Assembly: GCF_023914155.1 (NCBI RefSeq)
Contig: NZ_JAMWYS010000006.1
Span: 124,001-188,000 of the forward strand
From: Solitalea agri
GTDB taxonomy: Bacteria; Bacteroidota; Bacteroidia; Sphingobacteriales; Sphingobacteriaceae
DNA: 64,000 bases
Direction: 5' to 3'
The position numbers and the translations under genes are program-made. The notes below the pieces were generated by a model. It had not been told where the DNA came from. It saw only the letters and a program-made list of their open reading frames with translations, and made no database searches. Of the stretch, positions 44,734-53,878 are shown piece by piece (position 1 is the stretch's first letter; the number at the start of each line of letters is the position of its first letter).

Positions 44734-45927
44734 ATGCAGAATAAACGCAAAGAATATATAGTTGTTTTAACACTTGGCTTATTAACGGCTCTCGGCCCAT
44801 TTTCTATCGACATGTATTTGCCTGCATTTCCTGCACTTGCCTCATCACTAAATAGTTCCATTGACCATATTCAGTTATCCCTAACTAGTTTTTTTATTGG
44901 TATTTCCATCGGGCAATTAATTTATGGGCCGCTAACCGATCGCTTTGGAAGAAAAAAACCATTAATAATTGGATTAACGATTTACTTGCTCGCTTCATTA
45001 TGCAGTTTATGGGTTCATAATGCCGAACAACTTATTGCTTTAAGATTTATGCAGGCCTTAGGTGCTTGTGCCGGAATGGTTGTTTCACGAGCGATGGTTC
45101 GTGATATTTTCCCCTTAACTGAATCGGCAAGAGTATTTTCAAGCCTAATGTTAGTAATGGGAATTGCGCCTGTTATTGCTCCTACTGTTGGAGGATTTAT
45201 GCTAAAATGGAGTAACTGGCAGGCTATCTTTCTAACATTAGCGCTCATCTCATTTTTAATGCTATTGATGACGATTTTTGCTTTACCTGAAAGTAAAACT
45301 CCTGATAAAACTATTCAATTAAAACCGGGGGCAATTTTTAAAGAATATTGGCTGGTATTGCAAAACAGCATTTTCCTGAAATATTGCTTACTCGGAAGTT
45401 TAGTTTCGGCTGGTTTATTTTCATACATAGCCGGCTCTCCTTTTTTGGCAATGAAGATCTATCATATTTCTGCTGAAAACTACGGATTGCTATTTGGCCT
45501 AAATGCCATTGGGATAATTGGAGGTAGTCAGGTAAACCGTTTCTTATTAAAACGATTTGAAAGTGTGGAAATCATTAAAGTAATGACGACAGTTATGCTT
45601 GTTTGTGGATTATTGCTTCCTATTGCCGCCTATTTGAATGCCCCAATGGTAGTTGTACTAACCATTCTATTTTGTTATATCTCTTGTTACGGTTTCATCA
45701 ACCCGAATGCTTCGGCTATTGCACTTTCTCCATTTATCAAAAATGCTGGATTTGCCTCCGCCCTGTTAGGCTCAACTCAGATGTTATTCGGAGTTCTGGC
45801 CTCTGCAAGCATTAGCTTTTTTCATAACGGAACCGAAATGCCAATGATGATAATAGTTTGTATTTGTGGTTTAGCTGTATTTACAATCAGCCGAAAAACT
45901 GCAAAGGAACAAATTGAAATCGCTTAA
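44734..45927 (+). CDS. Bcr/CflA-type multidrug efflux transporter
   Basis: A 397-residue major facilitator protein with twelve predicted helices. The first helix motif LGPFSIDMYLPAFP is typical of the Bcr/CflA family, and the loop GPLTDRFGRKKPL is MFS motif A. A helix-5 motif PVIAPTVGGF also fits drug/proton antiporters. It probably exports drugs such as bicyclomycin or peptides by proton exchange. Its stop codon shares the palindrome TTAA with the stop codon of the convergent gene. Confidence 0.9.
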   Translation: MQNKRKEYIVVLTLGLLTALGPFSIDMYLPAFPALASSLNSSIDHIQLSLTSFFIGISIGQLIYGPLTDRFGRKKPLIIGLTIYLLASLCSLWVHNAEQLIALRFMQALGACAGMVVSRAMVRDIFPLTESARVFSSLMLVMGIAPVIAPTVGGFMLKWSNWQAIFLTLALISFLMLLMTIFALPESKTPDKTIQLKPGAIFKEYWLVLQNSIFLKYCLLGSLVSAGLFSYIAGSPFLAMKIYHISAENYGLLFGLNAIGIIGGSQVNRFLLKRFESVEIIKVMTTVMLVCGLLLPIAAYLNAPMVVVLTILFCYISCYGFINPNASAIALSPFIKNAGFASALLGSTQMLFGVLASASISFFHNGTEMPMMIIVCICGLAVFTISRKTAKEQIEIA

Positions 45928-46502
45928 TACTGATATCTCTCCAGAATAACCGATTTTATAACAGCGTCTCTCAGATCAAAGTCAACATGTTCTTCATGGT
46001 CTTTGTATTGTTCAAAAGGTTCAAACTTGTGATCATGTTTGCTATGGGCAGCTTTGGCGCGCAATACCTCTTGTGGTTGCTGTTCAATATTTGAGTAATC
46101 GGTCGTCTTTATCCTTGCTGGCTTAACTTCGTTGGTTTCCACCTTAACAACCGGTTTTTCATATTTAGGCTCTCTGTAATCTCTTTTATACTGAGATTCG
46201 GCAGGCTGATCTGTTTTAGTAGATGGAATCTCCATAAACTCTTCCATGATTACTTCAAACGGAGACTTTTTTACTGGTGGAGGGCCAACTGTTTGATAAG
46301 GAGTAGCACTTTTAGCAGTTCTTGGTAGTCCGGCAGGTGCTGACCATGTTGGTTTAGTAGGCTCATTTTGTTGAGTTCTCGTCGATTCTCGCTTTGGAGC
46401 TGGAGATTGGGATTTTTTATTCTTATTTGCCTGGTTGATTCCTCTCAGAATTGCAATAATGGCGAATATGATAAACGGAATAAACTCTTTTAATTTCTCC
46501 AT
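45924..46502 (-). CDS. Unknown protein with one membrane anchor and a proline-rich linker
   Basis: A 192-residue protein. An N-terminal helix (about residues 8-22, FIPFIIFAIIAILRG) is followed by a basic, Pro/Ser/Thr-rich, low-complexity region and a short C-terminal part with many His and acidic residues (HSKHDHKFEPF, then DAVIKSVILERYQY). The C-terminal DLRDAVIKSVILERY is likely the conserved part. I do not recognise a named family. It is convergent with and overlaps the MFS gene by 4 bases. Confidence 0.7.
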   Translation of the reverse strand: MEKLKEFIPFIIFAIIAILRGINQANKNKKSQSPAPKRESTRTQQNEPTKPTWSAPAGLPRTAKSATPYQTVGPPPVKKSPFEVIMEEFMEIPSTKTDQPAESQYKRDYREPKYEKPVVKVETNEVKPARIKTTDYSNIEQQPQEVLRAKAAHSKHDHKFEPFEQYKDHEEHVDFDLRDAVIKSVILERYQY

Positions 46503-46686
46503 GAATGATGTGTATAAAAAAATTGTGCTAAAAATGATTTAGTAAATATATTTAAACCCTTTGAGCACACAAAAACATTCTGCTAAATTCGCAGTCCTTT
46601 AAAACAGGTATGAAGCATGGCAGTAATCAGGATACTGTTATTCGGAAAGAGATACTTCCTGCTCAAAATTAACCAGTTAAAATTGC

Positions 46687-49600
46687 ATGAAATTAACAAA
46701 ACTCGAAGTACGGGGATTTAAGAGTTTCGGAGATAAGATAACCATCAACTTCGATGAGGGCGTTACGGCTATTGTAGGGCCGAACGGCTGTGGAAAGTCG
46801 AATGTAGTTGACTCTATCCGTTGGGTATTGGGTGAACAAAGTGCCAAATACCTCCGCTCGGATAAAATGGAGAACATTATCTTCAATGGTTCTAAAACAC
46901 GTAAACCCAGCAACCTTGCTGAGGTTTCCCTTACTTTCGACAATACAAAAAACGTATTACCAACCGATTTTAGCACGGTTACCATTACTCGTAAACTGTA
47001 CAGAACCGGTGAGAGTGAATACCGTTTAAACGACGTTACCTGCCGATTGAAAGACATTACCGATTTGTTTCTCGACACTGGAATTGGCCCTGACTCCTAC
47101 TCGATCATCGAATTAAAGATGATTGAAGAGATGTTGAACAATAAAGATGGATCGCGTCGTAATTTATTTGAAGAAGCTTCGGGTATTTCAAAATATAAAA
47201 TCCGTAAAAAACAGACTTTCAATAAACTAAAAGATACCGAAGCCGATTTAAATCGTGTTGAAGATATTTTATTCGAGATTGAAAAGCAGCTAAAAACGCT
47301 TGAAACCCAGGCCAAGAAAACCGAGCGTTACTATCGTTTAAAAGAACAATACAAAGAAGCTAGTACGCAATTGGCTACGTTCCGGATTCAGTCTTTTAAA
47401 TCATCATTAGAAGAGATTGAAAAACAGGAACTCAACCATAATGACCAGCGCCTTGGTTTACAAACCGAAAGCGATAAAATTGAAGCACAGGTTCAGGTAG
47501 AAAAAACGGATACGTTAATCAAAGAGAAAAACCTGTCGGTTCAGCAAAAAACCACCAACGATTTTGTGAACGGCATTCGCCAGTACGAAAACGAGAAGAA
47601 GGTTAAGAATGAGCAGCTAAAATACCTCCAGGAAAAAGAAGGTCGTTTGTCAGCCGAATTGGTAAACGATAAAAACTGGCTTGAAGGTGCTAAAGAAACC
47701 TTGTTACAATTAGAAGAAAGCAGAGCTACTGAACAAGAAAGCTTAAATACTATTCAGCGCATTCTGGAAGACCTTAAATTTGAATTGGAGGATAAGAAAA
47801 CAGAGCAAACTGAGCTAAAAACCCAGGTTGACAGCTTAACCACCAAAAGCAGAAGCTTGCAGGATGATATTTACAAAATTGAAAAAGAACGTGACATTCT
47901 TGAAATTCAATTTGAATCACTTCAACAGGAATTAAACCGAAACGAAGGCGAAACCCAGCAAAAACAACAGGAGCTTGATGAATTTAATGCAGCTATCAAG
48001 CGCACGAATGAAGCTTTCGTCGGGAAAGAAGAAGAACTGAACAAAGCTATAGCCGAAGAAGAGGCCCTGCAGCAACGCATTGTTGAGACCGAAACAGAGC
48101 TACAACAAACTAAAGATAAAATTTCGCAGGAAGGCCGTACGCTCGATGCAAAACAAAATGAATATAACCTTACCAAAAGTTTGGTTGACAATTTGGAAGG
48201 TTACCCTGAATCGATTAAGTTTTTGCGTAAGAACGCAAGTTGGGCTAAAAATGCTCCCCTCCTTTCGGATGTTTTCTTTTGTAAGGAAGATTATCGTATT
48301 GCGATTGAGAATTACCTCGAGCCTTACATGAACTATTATGTGGTTCAAAATCATGATGAAGCATTAGCGGCCATTAAACTATTAAGCGATGCAGCCCGAG
48401 GACGAGCCAACTTCTTTATTCTCGATTCATTTGCTGCTTTTGATGCGAAAGAAATCAAATCTGCTCCTGAAAACTGTATTCCTGCACTTTCGATCATCGA
48501 ATCGGAAGAGAAATATCAGCGACTTTGTTCGTTCTTATTGAACAACGTTTTTATGGCTGAAAAGGATGAAGAAAACACTATTAAAGCTAACTCTGGCAAC
48601 GAAAGTGTAATTCTAAGTAAATCGGGGCGCTACTCTAAAACTCGTTTTAGCATGGCCGGTGGTTCGGTTGGTTTGTTTGAAGGAAAGCGTATTGGACGGG
48701 CAAAGAACCTGGAAGTTTTACAAAAAGAAATAACCAAACTCCAAGCATTAATCACTGAGTTAAAAGGCAAGTCGGAGTTTTTAACAGAAGACCTTCAACG
48801 ATTAAAAGGCAGCACTAAAGCTGCAGTTATTGGGCAGTTGCGTCAGGAATTAAACAAACTGAACAACGAACTGGTTACATTGGAAGCTCGTCAGGAGCAA
48901 CATAAAAGCTTTATCAGCAATTCTAATCTGCGTAAGGAAGATATTGAGTTAAAAATCAATAGTTATCGTAAACAACTTGCTGAAATTAACCCTCAGGTTG
49001 ATGAATTAACAGTTCAAAAAGAAGATACTTTAAAACGCCTGAATACACTTCAGTATGAGTTCAATATTATTTCTGAAAGTGTAACCAAGTATTCAAGCAA
49101 TTTCAATAACCAAAACATCGCGTTTCACCAGCAACAAAATAAGCTTTCGGTTATTTTAAAAGATATCGAATATAAAAACAGTCAATCGAAAGTAGCCAGC
49201 GAACGTATTGAAAAAAATCAGACTGAGCTGAGTGATGCAAAACATAAAATAGCCGAATTACTACAAAACTCTGATGAGGGTGATGAAAATCTTTTGGCTA
49301 TGTATGAACAGAAAGAGAGTCTTGAAAAAGCCTTGGCTGAAGCCGAGGAGGATTATTATAAGTCAAAAGGAAAGATCAATGAGCTGGAGTCATTCTTAAA
49401 TGAGCTCCGCAGAAAGAAAGATAATGTTGAAGCACTTGTTAATCAATTACGGGATAAGAAAACCCATTTGATGATCGACATGAATGCGTTGAAAGAGCGT
49501 TTGTCGGTTGAGTTCAGCATTGAAATTGATGATTTGATGGAGCAACCTTTGCCCGAAGAAAATGAAGAGGAGCTGAAACAAAAAACCGATAAGATTAAAA

Positions 49601-50229
49601 ATCAGCTCGACAACTTCGGTTCTATCAACCCAATGGCCATGGAAGCTTACAATGAGATGAATGAACGTTATTTGTTCATTATCACTCAAAAACAAGACTT
49701 GATTGATGCTAAAAACTCATTGATGGACACTATTAATGAGATTGACGGAACTGCAAAAACACAGTTTTTTGATGCTTTCATGCAAATCAGGGATAATTTC
49801 CAAAAGGTGTTCCGCTCGTTATTTAATGAAGAAGATTCATGTGATTTGGTATTGGTTGATCCAAACGATCCATTGGAATCGGATATTGAGATTATTGCTC
49901 GCCCTAAAGGTAAACGTCCATTAACCATTAATCAGCTTTCTGGTGGCGAGAAAACCCTAACAGCTACGGCAATTCTCTTCTCGTTATACTTATTGAAACC
50001 AGCTCCATTCTGTATTTTCGATGAGGTGGATGCACCTTTGGATGATACCAATATCGATAAGTTCAATAACATCATTCGTAAATTTTCTGATCAATCGCAA
50101 TTCATTATTGTTTCACACAATAAACGTACAATTGCAAGCACCGATATTATTTACGGGGTAACTATGGTTGAGCAAGGAATTTCCCGCGTTGTTCCGGTGG
50201 ATTTACGTAATATGGAGAATGTAGCATAA
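46687..50229 (+). CDS. smc: Chromosome segregation protein SMC
   Basis: An 1180-residue condensin subunit. The N-terminal ATPase half has the P-loop GPNGCGKSNV and the motif RWVLGEQSAKYLRS. Two long coiled coils (about 170-500 and 680-1000) flank a hinge domain (about 520-640). The C-terminal half has the signature NQLSGGEKTLTATAIL and the Walker B motif FCIFDEVDAPLDDTNI. It dimerises at the hinge and organises DNA with ScpA/ScpB, whose genes are not here. The gene is single, with a terminator behind it. Confidence 0.96.
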   Translation: MKLTKLEVRGFKSFGDKITINFDEGVTAIVGPNGCGKSNVVDSIRWVLGEQSAKYLRSDKMENIIFNGSKTRKPSNLAEVSLTFDNTKNVLPTDFSTVTITRKLYRTGESEYRLNDVTCRLKDITDLFLDTGIGPDSYSIIELKMIEEMLNNKDGSRRNLFEEASGISKYKIRKKQTFNKLKDTEADLNRVEDILFEIEKQLKTLETQAKKTERYYRLKEQYKEASTQLATFRIQSFKSSLEEIEKQELNHNDQRLGLQTESDKIEAQVQVEKTDTLIKEKNLSVQQKTTNDFVNGIRQYENEKKVKNEQLKYLQEKEGRLSAELVNDKNWLEGAKETLLQLEESRATEQESLNTIQRILEDLKFELEDKKTEQTELKTQVDSLTTKSRSLQDDIYKIEKERDILEIQFESLQQELNRNEGETQQKQQELDEFNAAIKRTNEAFVGKEEELNKAIAEEEALQQRIVETETELQQTKDKISQEGRTLDAKQNEYNLTKSLVDNLEGYPESIKFLRKNASWAKNAPLLSDVFFCKEDYRIAIENYLEPYMNYYVVQNHDEALAAIKLLSDAARGRANFFILDSFAAFDAKEIKSAPENCIPALSIIESEEKYQRLCSFLLNNVFMAEKDEENTIKANSGNESVILSKSGRYSKTRFSMAGGSVGLFEGKRIGRAKNLEVLQKEITKLQALITELKGKSEFLTEDLQRLKGSTKAAVIGQLRQELNKLNNELVTLEARQEQHKSFISNSNLRKEDIELKINSYRKQLAEINPQVDELTVQKEDTLKRLNTLQYEFNIISESVTKYSSNFNNQNIAFHQQQNKLSVILKDIEYKNSQSKVASERIEKNQTELSDAKHKIAELLQNSDEGDENLLAMYEQKESLEKALAEAEEDYYKSKGKINELESFLNELRRKKDNVEALVNQLRDKKTHLMIDMNALKERLSVEFSIEIDDLMEQPLPEENEEELKQKTDKIKNQLDNFGSINPMAMEAYNEMNERYLFIITQKQDLIDAKNSLMDTINEIDGTAKTQFFDAFMQIRDNFQKVFRSLFNEEDSCDLVLVDPNDPLESDIEIIARPKGKRPLTINQLSGGEKTLTATAILFSLYLLKPAPFCIFDEVDAPLDDTNIDKFNNIIRKFSDQSQFIIVSHNKRTIASTDIIYGVTMVEQGISRVVPVDLRNMENVA

Positions 50230-50250
50230 AGCTCATAAAATAGCTAAACC

Positions 50251-50304
50251 AAAAGGTTTCTATAAAGTATCAATCATTTGAACTTTATAGAAACCTTTTT
50301 CATT
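50251..50304 (+). terminator. Terminator of smc
   Basis: AAAAGGTTTCTATAAAGT (50251-50268) pairs perfectly with 50282-50299 (18 bp), followed by CATTTTT. Confidence 0.88.
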
Positions 50305-50328
50305 TTTCAATTAATAACTTTATCTGCA

Positions 50329-50883
50329 ATGGAACCGACCTTCTTCGCTACCCCAGCCGATTTTAGAAAATGGCTTGAACATCATCACCAAACCGAAACA
50401 GAGCTTTTGGTTGGATTTTACAAGGTTGATTCTGGAAAGCCTAGCATTACCTGGTCCGAATCTGTTGATCAGGCCTTGTGTTTTGGCTGGATAGACGGTG
50501 TTCGTAAATCATTGGGCAAAGAAAGTTATACCATTCGTTTTACTCCCCGAAGACCCTCAAGCATTTGGAGTGGCATAAACATTAAAAAGGTGGAAGAGCT
50601 CACCAAACAAGGTCTAATGCAATCTGCAGGGCTTGCTGCATTTGAAAAAAGAACGGAAGCCAAATCTCGGATTTATTCATTTGAAAAGGATCCTGTTGAT
50701 CTTAGCGCTGAGTTTGAGAAAAAGTTTAAAGCGAATTCGAAAGCATGGGACTATTTTCAGTCACAAGCTCCCGGTTACAAAAAACAGGTTACCCACTGGG
50801 TTATGGATGCCAAACAGGAAGCAACAAAACTTAAGCGTTTAGAAACATTGATAGCAAAAAGCGCTACCGGAGAAAGACGTTAA
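50329..50883 (+). CDS. YdeI/OmpD-associated-type protein
   Basis: A 184-residue protein of the 'YdeI or OmpD-associated' family (sometimes called bacteriocin-protection protein). It has FRKWLEHHHQTETELLVGFY, the typical SVDQALCFGWIDG and RFTPRRPSSIWS, and a C-terminal helical part. The molecular function is unknown. ATG 50329 was chosen since upstream in-frame codons fall in the smc terminator. Confidence 0.82.
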   Translation: MEPTFFATPADFRKWLEHHHQTETELLVGFYKVDSGKPSITWSESVDQALCFGWIDGVRKSLGKESYTIRFTPRRPSSIWSGINIKKVEELTKQGLMQSAGLAAFEKRTEAKSRIYSFEKDPVDLSAEFEKKFKANSKAWDYFQSQAPGYKKQVTHWVMDAKQEATKLKRLETLIAKSATGERR

Positions 50884-51000
50884 AGGCTTAATGTTTTGGT
50901 TAACACATTAAAGAACTAAGCAAATACCCTTATTTAAATTGATTATTGAATCCGAATTAAACATATTTGGTCAGACACCTAATCAATTCATTCTAATAAT

Positions 51001-51486
51001 ATGAAAAAGAAGATTCTATACGGATTGCTTATTCTATTGGTTATTATCCAATTCATCAGGCCAACTAAAAATCAAAGTAACTCTATTTCAGCTAATGATA
51101 TTTCAAAGCATTACTCGGTTCCTAGCGATGTTCAGGAGTCGTTAAAAGTTGCCTGCGCCGACTGTCATAGTAATAATACCAATTATCCCTGGTACACCAA
51201 TATACAACCTGTGGGATGGTGGATGCAACACCACGTGAACGAGGGAAAAGAACACTTAAACTTCTCAGAGTTTATCGGCTATTCTCCTAAAAAGGCTAAC
51301 CATAAATTGAAAGAAGTTATAGAGTCACAAGAAGAAGGCTGGATGCCATTAGAATCTTACCTCTGGATTCATAACGATGCAAAGTTAACCAAAGAACAAA
51401 AAGGTGCTATTATAGCATGGGCCAAAACTACACAACAGCAAATTCAAACAGCCAATCCAGGTGTAGACTTTACCTCGAAGAAATAG
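51001..51486 (+). CDS. Haem-binding domain protein, membrane-anchored
   Basis: A 161-residue protein with an N-terminal anchor (about 5-18, LYGLLILLVIIQFIRP). One CxxCH site, CADCHSNNTNYPWYTNIQP, and the string GWWMQHHVNEGKEHLNFSEF are the Haem_bd (PF14376-type) signature. It probably holds a covalent haem c in the periplasm; partners are unknown. It ends before a repeat tract. Confidence 0.88.
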   Translation: MKKKILYGLLILLVIIQFIRPTKNQSNSISANDISKHYSVPSDVQESLKVACADCHSNNTNYPWYTNIQPVGWWMQHHVNEGKEHLNFSEFIGYSPKKANHKLKEVIESQEEGWMPLESYLWIHNDAKLTKEQKGAIIAWAKTTQQQIQTANPGVDFTSKK

Positions 51487-51488
51487 TT

Positions 51489-51580
51489 ACTGATTACAGT
51501 CGGCAGTCTTCAGTAGGCAGTTAGCAAGAGCAATTCCACTACCATTATAGTTTGCTGCCTGGGTACTGCTGATTACCAAC
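51489..51580. repeat. Word-like imperfect inverted repeat
   Basis: A left arm with ACTGATTACAGTCGGCAGTC and AGGCAGTTAGC (51489-51525) is partly complementary to the right arm with TTTGCTGCCTGGGTACTGC and GATTACCAAC (51550-51580). It is of the same type as the other tracts. Confidence 0.5.
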
Positions 51581-51612
51581 AGGAAACCCTTCCAATTACG
51601 CGTTAAAACACC

Positions 51613-51620
51613 TATCTTTG
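51613..51620 (+). promoter_or_regulatory. Promoter element TATCTTTG of the U32 peptidase gene
   Basis: An exact TAnnTTTG match 19 bases before the start codon; the predicted leader is about 12 bases. Confidence 0.55.
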
Positions 51621-51638
51621 CAGGCTGAATTTTTTGTC

Positions 51639-52883
51639 ATGCTAGATACAAACAGATATATAGAATTGATGGCTCCTGCCGGTAACTTCGAATCGTTACA
51701 GGCGGCTATCGACAATGGTGCTGATTCCGTTTATTTTGGTGTTGAGCAATTGAATATGAGAGCGGTGTCTTCCATCAACTTTGTTTTGGAAGATATCCCT
51801 GAAATTGTTGCCCGTTGTGCTCCGAAAGGAATTCGTACGTATATCACCCTAAATACCATTGTTTACGACCATGACATGAACATGGTTAAAAACATTGTTG
51901 GCGAAGCCAAAAAGCATGGTATTACCGCAATTATTGCGGCTGATCATGCTGTTATTGCATACGCCAGAAGCATTGGTATGGAAGTACATATTTCAACCCA
52001 GGTAAACGTTACCAATGTTGAAACTGTTAAGTTCTATGCCCTATTTGCCGATACAGTGGTCCTGAGTCGTGAATTAAGCCTTAACCAGATTAAAAAGATT
52101 ACTGACGCGATTGAAAAAGAGCAAATCAAAGGTCCTTCTGGGAAATTGGTTGAGATTGAGATCTTTGGTCATGGAGCACTTTGTATGGCAGTTTCAGGTA
52201 AATGTTACTTAAGCCTTCACACACATAATTCATCAGCTAACCGTGGTGCTTGTCGCCAGAATTGCCGTAAGAAATACACTGTTACCGACGAAGATGGTAT
52301 TCAACTTGAGATCGACAATGAATACATCATGTCTCCTCAGGATTTATGTACCATTGATTTTCTTGATAAAGTTTTAGATGCTGGTGTAAGCGTACTAAAA
52401 ATTGAAGGACGTGGCCGTGCAGCAGATTACGTGGCAACTACTATTAAATGTTACCGAGAAGCGATTGACGCATACAAGGAAGACACTTATTCAAAAGAAA
52501 AGGTAGAAAACTGGATGGAGCGCTTAGCTACTGTTTATAATCGTGGTTTCTGGAGTGGTTATTACTTAGGTCAGGAATTAGGCGAATGGACGAAAGACCA
52601 TCCAGGTTCACATGCAACTCGTAAGAAGTTATTTGTTGGCACTGGCGAGCATTATTTTACTAAAGCTGGAATAGCACAGTTTAAACTCGAAGCTTTTGAT
52701 ATTAAAATTGGTGATAAAATGCTGATCACGGGCCCTACTACAGGTGTTAAAGAGTTCGATATTGATAAATTAATGGTAAATGACATCTTTGCTGATCAAG
52801 CGGTAAAAGGAGATCAGGTTACCATTCCATTGGATTTCAAAATCCGTAAATCTGACAAATTATATAAGTTAGTAGAAGCTTAG
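51639..52883 (+). CDS. Peptidase U32-family protein (TrhP/YegQ-like)
   Basis: A 414-residue TIM-barrel protein. It has the N-terminal MAPAGNFESLQAAIDNGAD, the U32 signature EIFGHGALCMAVSGKCYLS and the cysteine motif RGACRQNCRKKY, which together can bind an iron-sulfur cluster. Members modify wobble uridine in tRNA (hydroxylation, TrhP) or act in ubiquinone hydroxylation; the general name 'peptidase' is historic. The start is ATG 51639. A ferredoxin gene follows downstream, which could supply electrons. Confidence 0.88.
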   Translation: MLDTNRYIELMAPAGNFESLQAAIDNGADSVYFGVEQLNMRAVSSINFVLEDIPEIVARCAPKGIRTYITLNTIVYDHDMNMVKNIVGEAKKHGITAIIAADHAVIAYARSIGMEVHISTQVNVTNVETVKFYALFADTVVLSRELSLNQIKKITDAIEKEQIKGPSGKLVEIEIFGHGALCMAVSGKCYLSLHTHNSSANRGACRQNCRKKYTVTDEDGIQLEIDNEYIMSPQDLCTIDFLDKVLDAGVSVLKIEGRGRAADYVATTIKCYREAIDAYKEDTYSKEKVENWMERLATVYNRGFWSGYYLGQELGEWTKDHPGSHATRKKLFVGTGEHYFTKAGIAQFKLEAFDIKIGDKMLITGPTTGVKEFDIDKLMVNDIFADQAVKGDQVTIPLDFKIRKSDKLYKLVEA

Positions 52884-52892
52884 TCAATAAAT

Positions 52893-52961
52893 TGCGGGTT
52901 GCACATTTCGAGTTTCGAATTATCAATTACAAAATAATTAACTCGAAATATGTAACCCGCA
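52893..52961. repeat. Long inverted repeat between U32 gene and ferredoxin
   Basis: Arms 52893-52914 (TGCGGGTTGCACATTTCGAG plus TT) and 52940-52961 are complementary at 20 of 22 positions, loop 25 bases. The right flank continues AACTCGTAATATTTC. No T-run is present. Confidence 0.7.
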
Positions 52962-52977
52962 ACTCGTAATATTTCAA

Positions 52978-53208
52978 ATGGTTATCATCACCTTACAACG
53001 CGACAAGTGCATTGGCTGTAATTATTGCGCAGAATTGGATCCCGAGCACTTTCGAATGTCAAAAAAAGACGGAAAATCAAACCTTTTACATTCAGTAGAT
53101 AAAAAAGGATTTCATACCGTTCGCGTACCTCATGATTTTGTATTCGAACAAGTTGAAATTGCTGCAAACGCTTGCCCGGTACGAATTATTAAAGTCAGCA
53201 AGATTTAA
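52978..53208 (+). CDS. Small single-cluster ferredoxin
   Basis: A 76-residue protein with CIGCNYC (Cys11, 14, 17) and a distant Cys67-Pro in NACPVRI. Four cysteines can ligate one 4Fe-4S cluster; the long insert between them is typical of monocluster ferredoxins. It carries electrons in the cytoplasm; the partner may be the upstream U32 protein, which is an inference from position. Confidence 0.87.
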   Translation: MVIITLQRDKCIGCNYCAELDPEHFRMSKKDGKSNLLHSVDKKGFHTVRVPHDFVFEQVEIAANACPVRIIKVSKI

Positions 53209-53223
53209 CTTATCAACTCTTTA

Positions 53224-53263
53224 TAAAGAGAAAGTCAGCTCAAATGCGTTGACTTTCTCTTTA
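53224..53263. terminator. Bidirectional terminator
   Basis: TAAAGAGAAAGTCA and TGACTTTCTCTTTA form a 14-bp perfect stem with a 12-base loop, between ferredoxin (plus) and the HAD-like gene (minus). Confidence 0.88.
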
Positions 53264-53268
53264 TTAAA

Positions 53269-53877
53269 CTATATCTTAACCAGTTCCGATATCGGAATAA
53301 AATCTATTTCCGAAAGCTTAAAAGTTGTCTTTCCAACCATCACAATTGATTGGTTTAATAATTCATTCTCTGTTAAAAGTTTAGTTATCGTTGACGGAAT
53401 ATCATTAGGTTCCGTTTCTTCAACAAAATATACTTTTAAATAAGCTTCAAGTCCATTCCATTCAATCTGCTTGATCTTATTTAATTGCTCTTCAGGATCG
53501 CCTTTTGTAACAATAAAAATCTGTTTTCTGTCGGCCACCAGTGTTTGCATAAACTCAAGTGTTTGCTGAAACATTAATAGTTTTAATGGCAAACGGGCAA
53601 TTCTAAAAAGACGTTCAAAGTTTTCCTTAAATTCCGGAGTAATGGCAAAATGATCAATCGTAGCATCAATCAACTCGGAACGAGACATAGTTCCATGCTT
53701 ATTCACCAAAAAGTCTAAGATTCGTTTCCCTTCATGAATCCCCGGAAAGGTGAATTCCATAAACTGTCCAAAGAGATAATATACCTGGAGATCATAATCT
53801 TTGGAAGGAAAAATAACGTTATCTAATTCAAAAATATAAGCGGTTTTATTCGGAAACCTATCAATCAACTCCTGCAT
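53269..53877 (-). CDS. HAD-like protein with altered catalytic motifs
   Basis: A 202-residue protein that keeps the HAD fold layout: motif I region AYIFELDNVIFP (about residues 13-24), a helical cap, and motif II-like IFIVTKGDP. In active HAD phosphatases motif I is D-x-D-x-T/V; here the nucleophile position is Glu17 (E-L-D-N-V). The C-terminal acidic motif IV is also weak (MVGKTTFKLSEID). It may be inactive or use a different chemistry. The ATG at 53877 is one base after the stop codon of the ATP-grasp gene, so the two are translationally coupled. Confidence 0.72.
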   Translation of the reverse strand: MQELIDRFPNKTAYIFELDNVIFPSKDYDLQVYYLFGQFMEFTFPGIHEGKRILDFLVNKHGTMSRSELIDATIDHFAITPEFKENFERLFRIARLPLKLLMFQQTLEFMQTLVADRKQIFIVTKGDPEEQLNKIKQIEWNGLEAYLKVYFVEETEPNDIPSTITKLLTENELLNQSIVMVGKTTFKLSEIDFIPISELVKI

Positions 53878-53878
53878 C

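Noticed and set aside
46677-47078. 133-codon open frame antisense to the start of smc
   Set aside because: It covers the conserved P-loop region of smc, and its translation shows no recognisable family.
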